DNA of 42,712 bases from Streptomyces xiaopingdaonensis (GTDB lineage Bacteria > Actinomycetota > Actinomycetes > Streptomycetales > Streptomycetaceae), in the NCBI RefSeq assembly GCF_000262345.1, contig NZ_AJTQ01000072.1:1-42712 (forward strand), read 5' to 3'. Below the pieces are notes generated by a model. It was not told where the DNA came from. It ran no database searches and saw nothing but the letters and a program-made list of their open reading frames with translations. How positions within the stretch are numbered: position 1 is the first letter of the stretch; each line of letters begins with the position of its first letter. Below are positions 35,815 to 42,712 of this stretch, piece after piece. Both the position numbers and the translations under genes were made by a program.

Positions 35815-36492
35815 TCAGCAGCGCGGTGAGGCGGAGGCGGTGGGCCCGGCACCGCTGAGCGCGGCGAGGGCGTCCTTCGCGTCCTTCTGCGGCGTCAGCT
35901 TCTTGAAGCCGTCGCCGAGTACCAGGTCGACCTCGTCGCCGTCGCGGTCGTCGTACTTGGTGTCGGCGCCCTCGAGCTGCGTGCCGAGGACCTCGAGCCG
36001 CGTGGTGTTCTCCGCGCCCGGGGCGGCGAGCAGGACACCCTCCGCCTTCACCTTCTTGTCGAGGCTCGCGGGCGCGTTGCCCACCTTGCCGACCTTGAAG
36101 CCGCGCTTCTCCAACTCGTCGGCGGTGGAACGGGCGAGCCCGCTGCGCTCGGTGGCGTTGAGAACGTTGACGGTGATCGACTTCGGCTTCGGCGCCGCCG
36201 CGCCCTTCCCCGGCGGAGCGGCGGGGGCGGCGGAGGAAGGGGCGCCGTTCTTCGCGGCGGCCGGCGTCGCACAGGCCCGCGAGTCGGAGTCGGAGGCCGA
36301 GGCCGGAGTGCCGTCGCCGGAGAAGACGTCGACGAGCTGGAGCGTCCCCCACCCCAGCAGTCCGGCGGCAGCCAACCCCGCGACGGTGCCGAGGACCAGC
36401 CTGCGGCGCCCACGCGGCCGGCGCATACGCGGATAGCGGTCGCCCTTGATGCGGTACTTCCCGCCCATGCCTGGGGGAGTGAGCATGCTCAT
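35815..36492 (-). CDS. LytR C-terminal domain membrane protein
   Basis: A 225-residue protein with a basic cytosolic start, one membrane helix (about 32-52), a low-complexity Ala/Ser/Pro stretch and an extracytoplasmic LytR_C domain (about 105-205, starting ITVNVLNATERSGLA). LytR_C domains accompany cell-envelope polymer ligases of the LCP family, but the catalytic LCP domain is absent, so an accessory wall role is likely. The start is uncertain among ATG codons at 36492, 36486 and 36468. It lies 117 bases downstream of the ParB-like small gene on the same strand. Confidence 0.85.
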   Translation of the reverse strand: MSMLTPPGMGGKYRIKGDRYPRMRRPRGRRRLVLGTVAGLAAAGLLGWGTLQLVDVFSGDGTPASASDSDSRACATPAAAKNGAPSSAAPAAPPGKGAAAPKPKSITVNVLNATERSGLARSTADELEKRGFKVGKVGNAPASLDKKVKAEGVLLAAPGAENTTRLEVLGTQLEGADTKYDDRDGDEVDLVLGDGFKKLTPQKDAKDALAALSGAGPTASASPRC

Positions 36493-36609
36493 ATGCAGAG
36501 CGTAGTGCCGAAGACCGCGCCTGCGTACTAGATGATCAATGGCCGGAGCGCGCCGTCCCCGAAAGGCTCAACGGCGGTGCGCCGCACGGGGGTTGTGCGG
36601 TGGCCGGAC

Positions 36610-36906
36610 TCAGTCGAGTTCGAGGACGCGGGCGTGGAGCACCTGGCGTTGCTGCAGCGCTGCCCGGACGGCCCGGTGGAGCCCGTCCTCCAGGTAGAGG
36701 TCGCCCTGCCACTTCACGACGTGCGCGAAGAGGTCGCCGTAGAAGGTGGAGTCCTCCGCGAGGAGGGTCTCCAGATCGAGCTGGCCCTTGGTGGTGACGA
36801 GCTGATCCAGGCGCACCGGGCGTGGGGCGACGTCCGCCCACTGCCGGGTGCTCTCCCGGCCGTGGTCGGGGTACGGCCGTCCGTTTCCGACTCGCTTGAA
36901 GATCAC
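36610..36906 (-). CDS. Small ParB-like protein, often labelled VapB-family antitoxin
   Basis: A 98-residue, highly conserved actinobacterial protein (start MIFKRVGNGRPYPDHGR). I recall homologues annotated as VapB antitoxins, but no toxin gene is adjacent and the C-terminal half, VRLDQLVTTKGQLDLETLL followed by LYLEDGLHRAVRAALQQRQV, has the layout of a ParB/sulfiredoxin-like N-terminal domain (motif DGxHRxxAAL). That domain binds nucleotides or DNA in other proteins. Function is unknown. ATG 36906 lacks a strong ribosome binding site. It is upstream of the LytR_C gene and divergent from the DedA gene. Confidence 0.75.
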   Translation of the reverse strand: MIFKRVGNGRPYPDHGRESTRQWADVAPRPVRLDQLVTTKGQLDLETLLAEDSTFYGDLFAHVVKWQGDLYLEDGLHRAVRAALQQRQVLHARVLELD

Positions 36907-37114
36907 ACGGAAAGCCTACCGGGCCGCGAGCGGGGGATGCAGCCTCGCGGTCGGAGTGGAACCCTCGCAAAACAGCAGTGAACGGACGGCCGTTCACCTC
37001 CGGGCGGGAAGGGGGTGACACGGGGTGCGGGTGTGCATGCGGAGCGCTCGGTCCCGGCTTGCTCCGTAGGCGTCGCGTCGGAACGGGAACGGTGGAGGTG
37101 AGCAAGGGCGTTGG

Positions 37115-37120
37115 TAGCGT
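37115..37120 (+). promoter_or_regulatory. Possible -10 of the dedA-type gene
   Basis: TAGCGT fits the Streptomyces -10 consensus and lies about 65 bases before the GTG start. The -35 is unclear. Confidence 0.3.
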
Positions 37121-37184
37121 GTGACGTCCGCCCGTGGCTGCGGTGGACATGCCGTCTCGCCGCATCCCTGATCAGGAGCACTCC

Positions 37185-37940
37185 GTGGTTGATCTCGCCC
37201 TCGGTCCCAGCTGGCTGGACCCGGACTATCTGATCCAGCAGTTCGGGCTGATCGGGATTCTGACGATCGTCTTCGCCGAATCCGGCCTGTTGATCGGCTT
37301 CTTCCTCCCGGGTGACTCGCTGCTCTTCACCACGGGGCTGCTCGTCGCCACCGACCAGTACCTCCACTTCCCGCTCTGGCTCGTGTGCCTGCTGATCGTC
37401 GTCGCGGCGGTCGTCGGCGACCAGGTCGGCTACCTCTTCGGACGGAAGGTCGGGCCCGCGCTCTTCAAGCGACCCGACTCGAAGCTCTTCAAGCAGGAGA
37501 ACGTCGAGAAGGCGCACGTCTTCTTCGAGAAGCACGGCCCCAAGTCGCTGGTGCTCGCGCGGTTCGTGCCGGTCGTGCGGACCTTCACGCCGATCATCGC
37601 CGGTGTGAGCCGGATGCGGTACCGCTCCTTCGTCATCTTCAACATCATCGGCGGTGTGCTCTGGGGGGCGGGCGTGACGCTCCTCGGGGCGGCGCTCGGG
37701 CAGATCGAGGCGGTGCGGGAGAACATCGAGCTGATGCTCGTCGGCATCGTGCTGCTCTCGATCCTGCCGATCGTCATCGAGTACCTGCGCGCGCGCAAGG
37801 CCGGCAAGAAGGAGGCGTCAGCGGTGCCGACCGTCGATGCCGTCGAGGGCGCCGCGCCCCTGCCGCAGGAGGCCGGCGGCGCCCCGGCCGAGCCGCCTCC
37901 GCCGCACCGCAACGGGCGCGGGCGGCACGCGCGGCGCTGA
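37185..37940 (+). CDS. DedA-family membrane protein
   Basis: A 251-residue DedA/SNARE-associated (VTT domain) protein, a family implicated in recycling undecaprenyl phosphate and other lipid carriers across the membrane. Visible signatures are ESGLLIGFFLPGDSLL, GDQVGYLFGRKVG and the conserved ARFVPVVRTFTPIIAGVSRM. The hydrophilic tail is rich in proline and arginine. GTG 37185 has AGGAG six bases upstream and gives the family start VVDLALGPSWLDPDYLI; an ATG at 37149 adds unsupported residues. It converges on the antiporter gene through a long terminator. Confidence 0.9.
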   Translation: MVDLALGPSWLDPDYLIQQFGLIGILTIVFAESGLLIGFFLPGDSLLFTTGLLVATDQYLHFPLWLVCLLIVVAAVVGDQVGYLFGRKVGPALFKRPDSKLFKQENVEKAHVFFEKHGPKSLVLARFVPVVRTFTPIIAGVSRMRYRSFVIFNIIGGVLWGAGVTLLGAALGQIEAVRENIELMLVGIVLLSILPIVIEYLRARKAGKKEASAVPTVDAVEGAAPLPQEAGGAPAEPPPPHRNGRGRHARR

Positions 37941-37952
37941 CGACGCAGGAGA

Positions 37953-37990
37953 ACGCTTCGGGCCCCGGCAGCTGCCGGGGCCCGAAGCGT
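37953..37990. terminator. Bidirectional terminator between dedA and antiporter
   Basis: A perfect 18-base-pair stem (ACGCTTCGGGCCCCGGC and complement, closing on an AGCT loop) sits between the two convergent stop codons. Being symmetrical, it should act in both directions. Confidence 0.9.
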
Positions 37991-38000
37991 GTGCGACGGA

Positions 38001-39224
38001 TCAGCGTTCGGCCGGCTCCGGTTCGGGGGCCGGGAGGGCGTCGTGCGAGCCGGTGGCCTCGGCACTCGTGGGGAGCACCTTGGCGAGCCAGTGCGAGCGC
38101 CCTGCCATGAGCGGTGCGACGATCGCGAGGATGAGGACGTACCCGGCGATGAACGGCGAGAGCCGGTCGTCGAGCCCGGCCGACGCGGCCATGGTCGCGA
38201 GGATCAGGGCGAACTCGCCGCGGGCGAGCAGGGTGGTGGCGACGTTCGCCGCCTGCTGACGACCGAAGCCGTACAGACGTCCGGCGACGAGGCCGGCGAG
38301 GACGTTCATGACGACGGTGAGCGCCACCGCGACGAGCACGGGCCAGACGACGCTCGGGAGGTCGCCCGGGTCGATGGAGAGCCCGAAGCCGAAGAAGAAG
38401 ATCGCGGCGAAGGCGTCGCGCAGCGGGTGGACGAGCTCCCTGATGCGTTCCCCGGAGGCCGTATTGCCCAGCATCAGGCCGACCATGAAGGCGCCGATCG
38501 CGTCGGCGACCCCGAACTCCTCGGCGATCCCCGCGACGAGGACGGCGGCGCCGAGGAAGGAGATCACCAGCAACTCGTTGTCCTTGATGGCGAAGACGCG
38601 GCCGACGATCCGGGTGCCGAACCGCGCGAGGAGCGCCAGTACGAGGAGGAAGGCGAACGCCTTGCCGATCTGGAGCGAGGCGGCGGCGAGGTCGTCGGCG
38701 CCGGAGAGGACCGGCTGGAGGGCTGCGAGGTAGAGCGCGAGGAAGATGTCCTCGACGACGATGATGCCGAGGATCGGCTTGGTCTCCCCGTTGCCGATGC
38801 GGCCGAGGTCGACGAGCGTCTTCGTCACGATCGCCGAGGAGGAGATGCCGAGCACTCCCGCGAGGACGAGCGCCTCGGAGGTGCCCCAGCCGAGGAGGAA
38901 GCCGAAGGCGAGACCGGCGCCGACGTTGAGCGCGAGGTAGAGGCCCCCGGCAGCGGCCATCTTCCTGCCGCCGTTCTTGAGGTCGTCCATGTGGAACTCG
39001 AGACCCAGGTAGAACAGCAGCAGCACGAGGCCGAGCGCGGAGAGCATCTCCAGGTCGTGCGGGTCGTCGAGGAGGACGAAGCCGGGGGTGTTGGAGCCCA
39101 GGAGGATGCCGGCGAGGATGAAGAGCGGGATGGTGGGCAGGCCGATGCGGTTGCCGAGCCGCGCGAGGATCGCGGCGGCGACGAACGCTCCGCCCATGGC
39201 GATCAACGTGTCTGCGTGTCCCAT
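38001..39224 (-). CDS. CPA2-family cation:proton antiporter
   Basis: A 407-residue membrane protein with about 12 helices and the monovalent cation:proton antiporter-2 fold, as in KefB/KhtU. GLVLLLFYLGLEF, GISSSAIVTKTL and the acidic EEFGVADAIGAFMVGLMLG are typical ion-path segments. It ends without the cytosolic TrkA-N or TrkA-C (RCK) regulatory domain, and no separate RCK gene is adjacent, unlike many actinobacterial antiporters. ATG 39224 has GAGGGAG at acceptable spacing. The AT-rich region upstream (39345-39400) probably holds its promoter. It converges on dedA. Confidence 0.9.
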   Translation of the reverse strand: MGHADTLIAMGGAFVAAAILARLGNRIGLPTIPLFILAGILLGSNTPGFVLLDDPHDLEMLSALGLVLLLFYLGLEFHMDDLKNGGRKMAAAGGLYLALNVGAGLAFGFLLGWGTSEALVLAGVLGISSSAIVTKTLVDLGRIGNGETKPILGIIVVEDIFLALYLAALQPVLSGADDLAAASLQIGKAFAFLLVLALLARFGTRIVGRVFAIKDNELLVISFLGAAVLVAGIAEEFGVADAIGAFMVGLMLGNTASGERIRELVHPLRDAFAAIFFFGFGLSIDPGDLPSVVWPVLVAVALTVVMNVLAGLVAGRLYGFGRQQAANVATTLLARGEFALILATMAASAGLDDRLSPFIAGYVLILAIVAPLMAGRSHWLAKVLPTSAEATGSHDALPAPEPEPAER

Positions 39225-39578
39225 GGGTTACCACTCCCTCTCGGCGGCGAAGCGACGTCGGTTGTCGGGGGCTGGGGCTGTAGGGGGGTGCGGCGGCAAG
39301 CGGATGTCTCCTCCGGGCGCTTCCAGGGGACGTGGAAGAACGGTTAGGTCAAGGGGATATCAAAGAAACGTTAATAGTTAGTTTACCAAAGCAGTACCTG
39401 CGTGGACGGCAGTGCGGGACGAATCACAACAAGCCGGCCGCCCAGGGGAGTTGGCGCACGGCGAGGACGGGCGTACAGGTAAAGAACCGGTGGGGTGCGC
39501 CGTTTGATTCCGGATTGCTGAATGACGCTTATGGGTGCTTTGCGTCGAGAGGGTCGAGAGTGTCCGACCCGCTCCGGT
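39225..39578. other. Intergenic region with an AT-rich island
   Basis: About 350 bases upstream of the antiporter. The stretch 39345-39400 is strikingly AT-rich for this chromosome and contains GTTAATAGTTAGTTTACC. It probably holds the antiporter promoter, but -10 and -35 hexamers at standard spacing are not clear. No gene or RNA was recognised. Confidence 0.45.
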
Positions 39579-40982
39579 TCACCAGCCGGTCAGCAGCAGG
39601 TGGTTGAGGAGGAGCGCCAGCGCGGCCTGGGCGGCGAGCCAGCTCCGGTTGCGGTGGAGCGCGGCGCAGGCCGCGGGGAGCCAGACCATGAACGGCAGCC
39701 AGATGCGCTCCGTCTCGCCCTTGCTCATGCCCGAGGCGTCGGCGAGGAGGAGTGCGACGAGGAGCGCGGCGACCAGGAGCGTTGCGCGGTCGGCGCCGCG
39801 CGTGCGACGGGCGCGGAGCCTCGTCGCCGCGCGGGGTGCGCGCGCCAGAAGCCTCCGTACGCCCGCCGCCGCGGCCGGCCCGGTGGCGAGGACGGTGCAC
39901 GCGAGATTGGCCCAGACCCAGTAGGCGTACGGGCGGGTGGCCGCGACGCCCTGGTAGTAGCGGGCCGTCAAGAGGTGGTACGCCTCCCACCAGTTGAACC
40001 CGCAGAGCGCGAAGGGCAGTGCCACGGCGCAGACCCCGGCGAGCGCGGGCGCGAGCGGCCGCGCGGAGCGTGCCAGGAGGAGCACCGCGAGCGCGGGGAG
40101 GGCGAAGAGGACGAGTCCGTATGAAAGATGGCAGAGGATGCCGAAAAGGATGCCCGAGGCTGCGGCCGTGAGGCGCGGCCTCCGAGTGCTGCCCGTGGCG
40201 GCGCGGGCCAGGAGGGCGAGCGCCCAGGCGCCGACGGCGGCGAAGTACCCGTCGGCCGAGACGCCGATCCACACGGCGGCCGGCGTGAGGACGAGGAAGG
40301 GCGCCGCGCGGCGGGCGAGCGCGTCGCTGCCGAGGGTGCGGAGGGTGCAGAGGACGGCGGCCGCGGCGGAACTCCCCACGGTGAGGCACCAGGCGGCGGC
40401 CCAGACCCCTCCGCCGAGCCCGATCCTGTCGAGGCCGACGAAGGTGAGGACGGCGCCCGGCGGGTGGCCGGCGATGTGGGCGGGCCAGTGGTCGACCGAG
40501 TCGATGAGGATGTGGTCGGTGAAGGTGCGCAGGGCCGGGAGAAGAGGGTCGAACCTGTCGGTGCCGAGGAGGTACTCGTGGCGCTGGAGGAGGCGCCCGG
40601 CCACGCCCCGCTGCCAGCCGTCGACGAGCGCGAGCGACCAGCACCACGCCGCGGAGGCCGCCCATACCGCCAACGGCAGGGCGCGCGGCCCGAGTCGGTC
40701 GGCGAGCGGCGGCCCGTAGGCGACGACGGCCGCCGCGACGAGGAGGGCGGCAGGGGTCCCCGGGCCGACGTGGGGCAGCCACTCGGCATAGAGCGGGGGC
40801 GCGTCGACGTAGAGGATCTGGCCGTGGCGCTGGATCTCGGCGCCGATGAGGGCCGCGGCGAGTACGAGGGCGGCGGCCGCTGCGACGGCGTACAGGTCGC
40901 GTGCGCCCGGGCGTGGGCGTGGGGGCGAGGTGCGCCGCGGTTGCGGGCGCTGGTCCGGGGGCGTCGTTCCTGTGGTGGTCAT
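39579..40982 (-). CDS. GT-C-type integral membrane glycosyltransferase
   Basis: A 467-residue protein with about ten or more membrane helices and no soluble domain, resembling polyprenyl-phosphate-sugar-dependent mannosyltransferases. An early extracytoplasmic loop contains acidic residues (YVDAPPLYAEW), DHWPAHIAGHPPGA is a likely catalytic-side loop, and SKGETERIWLPF near the C-terminus is characteristic of this group. It probably transfers a sugar from a lipid carrier to an envelope glycan or lipid on the outer face. ATG 40982 follows the methyltransferase stop by 53 bases. Sugar and acceptor are unknown. Confidence 0.8.
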   Translation of the reverse strand: MTTTGTTPPDQRPQPRRTSPPRPRPGARDLYAVAAAAALVLAAALIGAEIQRHGQILYVDAPPLYAEWLPHVGPGTPAALLVAAAVVAYGPPLADRLGPRALPLAVWAASAAWCWSLALVDGWQRGVAGRLLQRHEYLLGTDRFDPLLPALRTFTDHILIDSVDHWPAHIAGHPPGAVLTFVGLDRIGLGGGVWAAAWCLTVGSSAAAAVLCTLRTLGSDALARRAAPFLVLTPAAVWIGVSADGYFAAVGAWALALLARAATGSTRRPRLTAAASGILFGILCHLSYGLVLFALPALAVLLLARSARPLAPALAGVCAVALPFALCGFNWWEAYHLLTARYYQGVAATRPYAYWVWANLACTVLATGPAAAAGVRRLLARAPRAATRLRARRTRGADRATLLVAALLVALLLADASGMSKGETERIWLPFMVWLPAACAALHRNRSWLAAQAALALLLNHLLLTGW

Positions 40983-41035
40983 CTGCGGTGGGCCTCACGG
41001 GCCTCGGAGCGGGCGGGCATCGCGGTTCGGCCGGT

Positions 41036-41698
41036 TCAGGTGCGGCGCAGCGCGGTGAACGCACGGCCCGAGGCAGTCCACTGCTCGACGGCCGACCAGT
41101 CGGCTGCGCCTGCGTACGCATGGAGCGCACGGGGCCCGACGCGCGCCCAGGGGAAGGGCGTTCCGCAGCCGCCGCGGCCGTCGTCGAAGCGGACCAGCAC
41201 GCGCTCGTCGACCTCGACGGTGGCCGTCTCCACCAGCAGCAGACCGCCGGGCGCCACGAGGCAGGCGAGGCGGGCGAGGAGCGCGGCGGCGTCGCCCGAG
41301 ATACCGATGTTGCCGTCGAGGAGGAGGCCGGTGCGCCAACTCCCCTCGTACGGCAGGGAGTCGAAGACGGAGCGGTGCAGCGCGTGGGCGCCGCGGCCGG
41401 AGGCGTGGGCGACGGCTGCCTCGTTGACGTCGATGCCGAGCGCGTACGTCCCGGACGTCGAGAGGGCGCGCGCGAGGCGGCCGGGGCCGCAGCCGACGTC
41501 GAGGACGGGCCCCTCGCAGCGGCGGAGTGCACTGAGGTCCGCGGGGTCGGGGACGCCGCACCAGCGCTCGACCTCCAGCGGGAGGAGCCAGCCGTCGGAG
41601 CGTCTGAGGTAGAGGGGGCCCGTGCCGGTGCGCAGCGCGGTGGCGTAGGGGTCGGCGCTCCACGGGTGCGTCGTCGTGGGCGGGGCCGTGGTGCTCAT
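41036..41698 (-). CDS. Class I SAM-dependent methyltransferase
   Basis: A 220-residue methyltransferase with motif I VLDVGCGPGRLARAL (about 65-79) and a downstream acidic strand end (YALGIDVNEAAV), followed by LLLDGNIGISGD. The substrate is unknown; position suggests a sugar or lipid intermediate of the glycan cluster. ATG 41698 overlaps the preceding stop in an ATGA, so translation is coupled to the DUF2064 gene. Longer in-frame starts run into that gene and are rejected. Confidence 0.88.
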   Translation of the reverse strand: MSTTAPPTTTHPWSADPYATALRTGTGPLYLRRSDGWLLPLEVERWCGVPDPADLSALRRCEGPVLDVGCGPGRLARALSTSGTYALGIDVNEAAVAHASGRGAHALHRSVFDSLPYEGSWRTGLLLDGNIGISGDAAALLARLACLVAPGGLLLVETATVEVDERVLVRFDDGRGGCGTPFPWARVGPRALHAYAGAADWSAVEQWTASGRAFTALRRT

Positions 41699-42420
41699 CG
41701 GGCCGTGCCCTGGGGGGTGTTGAGGCGCGCGAGGGTGCGGGCGAAGCGGCTGTGCGGGGACTGGGTCGCGACGAAGCGCGCGTCGGCTGCGGTGTCGACG
41801 TCCCGCAGCAGGGGGAGGCGGCCGGTGCGCAGCTCGGACTCGGCGAGCCGGCGCAGTTGTTCGGCACCGGTGTGCGGGCTCGACATGGGGACGCCGAGCA
41901 GCAGGGCCGGGTCCGGGCGTGCGAGGCCGAGCGCCCAGAAGCCGCCGTCGAGCGCCGGTCCGAACCACGCGTCGTGCTGGCGCCAGGCGTCGTCGCTGAG
42001 GGCGGGGGCGAGGAGGGGCGCGGTGAGTTGCGGGGTGTCCATGCCGATCAGCAGCGCGGGCCCGGTGCAGGAGGCGAAGGCGGCGGCGATGCGTTCGTCG
42101 AGTCGGCCCTCGGACTGCGGGACGACGTCGAACAGCGGCTGGGACGGCGGGCGTTCGCTCCGGGGGGCGGGGATGCCGGGCCAGCGTCCCGGCTCTCCTT
42201 CGAGGACGAGGACGCGTCGGCGGGCGGGGACCGCGAGCGCGATGCGGAGGGTGTCGACGAGAGCGGCTCGGGCGAGCACGGCGGCCTGCTCGGGTGTGAA
42301 CGGCGGGGTGAGGCGGGTCTTGACGCGGCCGGGCACGGGCTCCTTGGCGAGGACGAGGAGCGTGGTGGGGCCCGAAGGGGGAGCGTCGGGGAGGGGGTGC
42401 GCCGGCTGCGGGTCGGTCAT
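41695..42420 (-). CDS. DUF2064 / TIGR04282-type glycosyltransferase-like protein
   Basis: A 241-residue GT-A-fold protein. LLVLAKEPVPGRVKTRLTP (about 21-39) is the signature of the family, which resembles nucleotidyltransferases in its N-terminal phosphate-binding loop; LLIGMDTPQL carries the metal-binding aspartate and ALDGGFWALGL is conserved. Some database names link the family to arsenosugar synthesis, but nothing here supports arsenic. It may make or transfer an activated sugar. It is ATGA-coupled to genes on both sides. Confidence 0.85.
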   Translation of the reverse strand: MTDPQPAHPLPDAPPSGPTTLLVLAKEPVPGRVKTRLTPPFTPEQAAVLARAALVDTLRIALAVPARRRVLVLEGEPGRWPGIPAPRSERPPSQPLFDVVPQSEGRLDERIAAAFASCTGPALLIGMDTPQLTAPLLAPALSDDAWRQHDAWFGPALDGGFWALGLARPDPALLLGVPMSSPHTGAEQLRRLAESELRTGRLPLLRDVDTAADARFVATQSPHSRFARTLARLNTPQGTAR

Positions 42421-42712
42421 GGGGTCGTCCTGTCCTCCGAGGTGGGGAACCGGTCGCGAGGGGCGTGCGCGGTGCGCGCCGGCGCGGGTTCGCGGAGGAC
42501 GGCGCGCATGTCGCGGACGGCGTGCCAGGTGCCGCGCCAGGTGCCGGTGACCTTCGAGGCGCCGGTGCGCGGGAGGTAGGGGACGGCGCGTTCGGTGACG
42601 CGCCAGCCGGCGTCGGCGGCGCGTACCACCATCTGGAGGGGGTAACCGTTCCGCCGGTCCGTGAGGCCGAGGTCCTCCAGCGCCGTGCGGCGGGCCGCGC
42701 GCATCGGGCCGA
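42417..42712 (-). CDS. GT2-family glycosyltransferase, C-terminal part (runs off window)
   Basis: Only the last 98 or so residues are present; the gene continues past the right edge. NGYPLQMVVRAADAGWRV and VPYLPRTGASKVTGTWRG are typical of the C-terminal end of dolichol-phosphate-mannose-synthase-like GT2 enzymes, which load a sugar on a polyprenyl phosphate. The tail is arginine- and proline-rich. Its stop overlaps the DUF2064 start in ATGA. It is probably the first of the four visible genes in transcription order. Confidence 0.8.
   Translation of the reverse strand, partial: GPMRAARRTALEDLGLTDRRNGYPLQMVVRAADAGWRVTERAVPYLPRTGASKVTGTWRGTWHAVRDMRAVLREPAPARTAHAPRDRFPTSEDRTTP

Overview
The window is high-GC actinobacterial chromosome, almost certainly Streptomyces or a close relative. 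The signs are a strong third-position GC bias, an F420-dependent LLM-class enzyme, the one-polypeptide CydD-CydC exporter, a SigF/SigN-like pair of sigma factors, a DUF5326 protein, a TadA-associated protein, and several apparently leaderless start sites. From memory, gene order resembles S. coelicolor around SCO3948-SCO3940 (cyd, hisC, lacI-type regulator, phosphoesterase), SCO3928 (thiC) and SCO4024-SCO4042 (sigN, sigF, tadA, upp). I saw no CRISPR array, transposase, integrase, prophage or rRNA operon. This is core chromosome rather than an island.

Left third (1-12.6 kb): an F420-type oxidoreductase; then, on the minus strand, htpX followed by pspAB (membrane-stress proteolysis); a HAD phosphatase on the plus strand; then the minus-strand cytochrome bd operon cydA-cydB-cydDC, with a Rex-like operator over its promoter region. 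The CydD/CydC fusion carries a linker built from about three 37-38 residue repeats. A hisC-type aminotransferase lies upstream of cydA, separated from it by a strong terminator.

Middle (12.6-23.2 kb): a LacI regulator, a metallophosphoesterase with a proline-rich N-terminus, a two-TM protein with short C-terminal repeats, a cystathionine gamma-lyase-type enzyme with a phage-holin-family-4 membrane protein upstream, a cupin, a DUF5326 protein whose 3' end overlaps a YibE/F protein on the other strand, and thiC behind a TPP riboswitch whose closing helix contains the thiC ribosome binding site. A TetR regulator follows.

Right-middle (23.2-36.9 kb): a minus-strand unit marR - DHA2 efflux pump - YceI protein, in which both the pump and the YceI protein carry transthyretin-like (CarboxypepD_reg) domains; a small membrane protein; two paralogous SigB-family sigma genes in tandem with an unlisted 54-residue protein upstream; a quinone-oxidoreductase-like protein; a DinB protein; a 96-residue protein with a duplicated VRGHYR-type motif; tRNA-Ser(CGA) whose likely promoter overlaps the tadA stop codon; tadA and its associated gene; upp; a LytR_C membrane protein; and a ParB-like small protein usually labelled VapB.

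Right end (37-42.7 kb): a DedA protein converging through a long bidirectional terminator on a CPA2 antiporter, then a translationally coupled four-gene glycan cluster (GT2, DUF2064, methyltransferase, GT-C-like membrane glycosyltransferase) that runs off the window edge. The strongest candidate for an undescribed system is the marR-pump-YceI unit, where predicted topology puts all the transthyretin-like domains in the cytosol. The four-gene glycan cluster is second.
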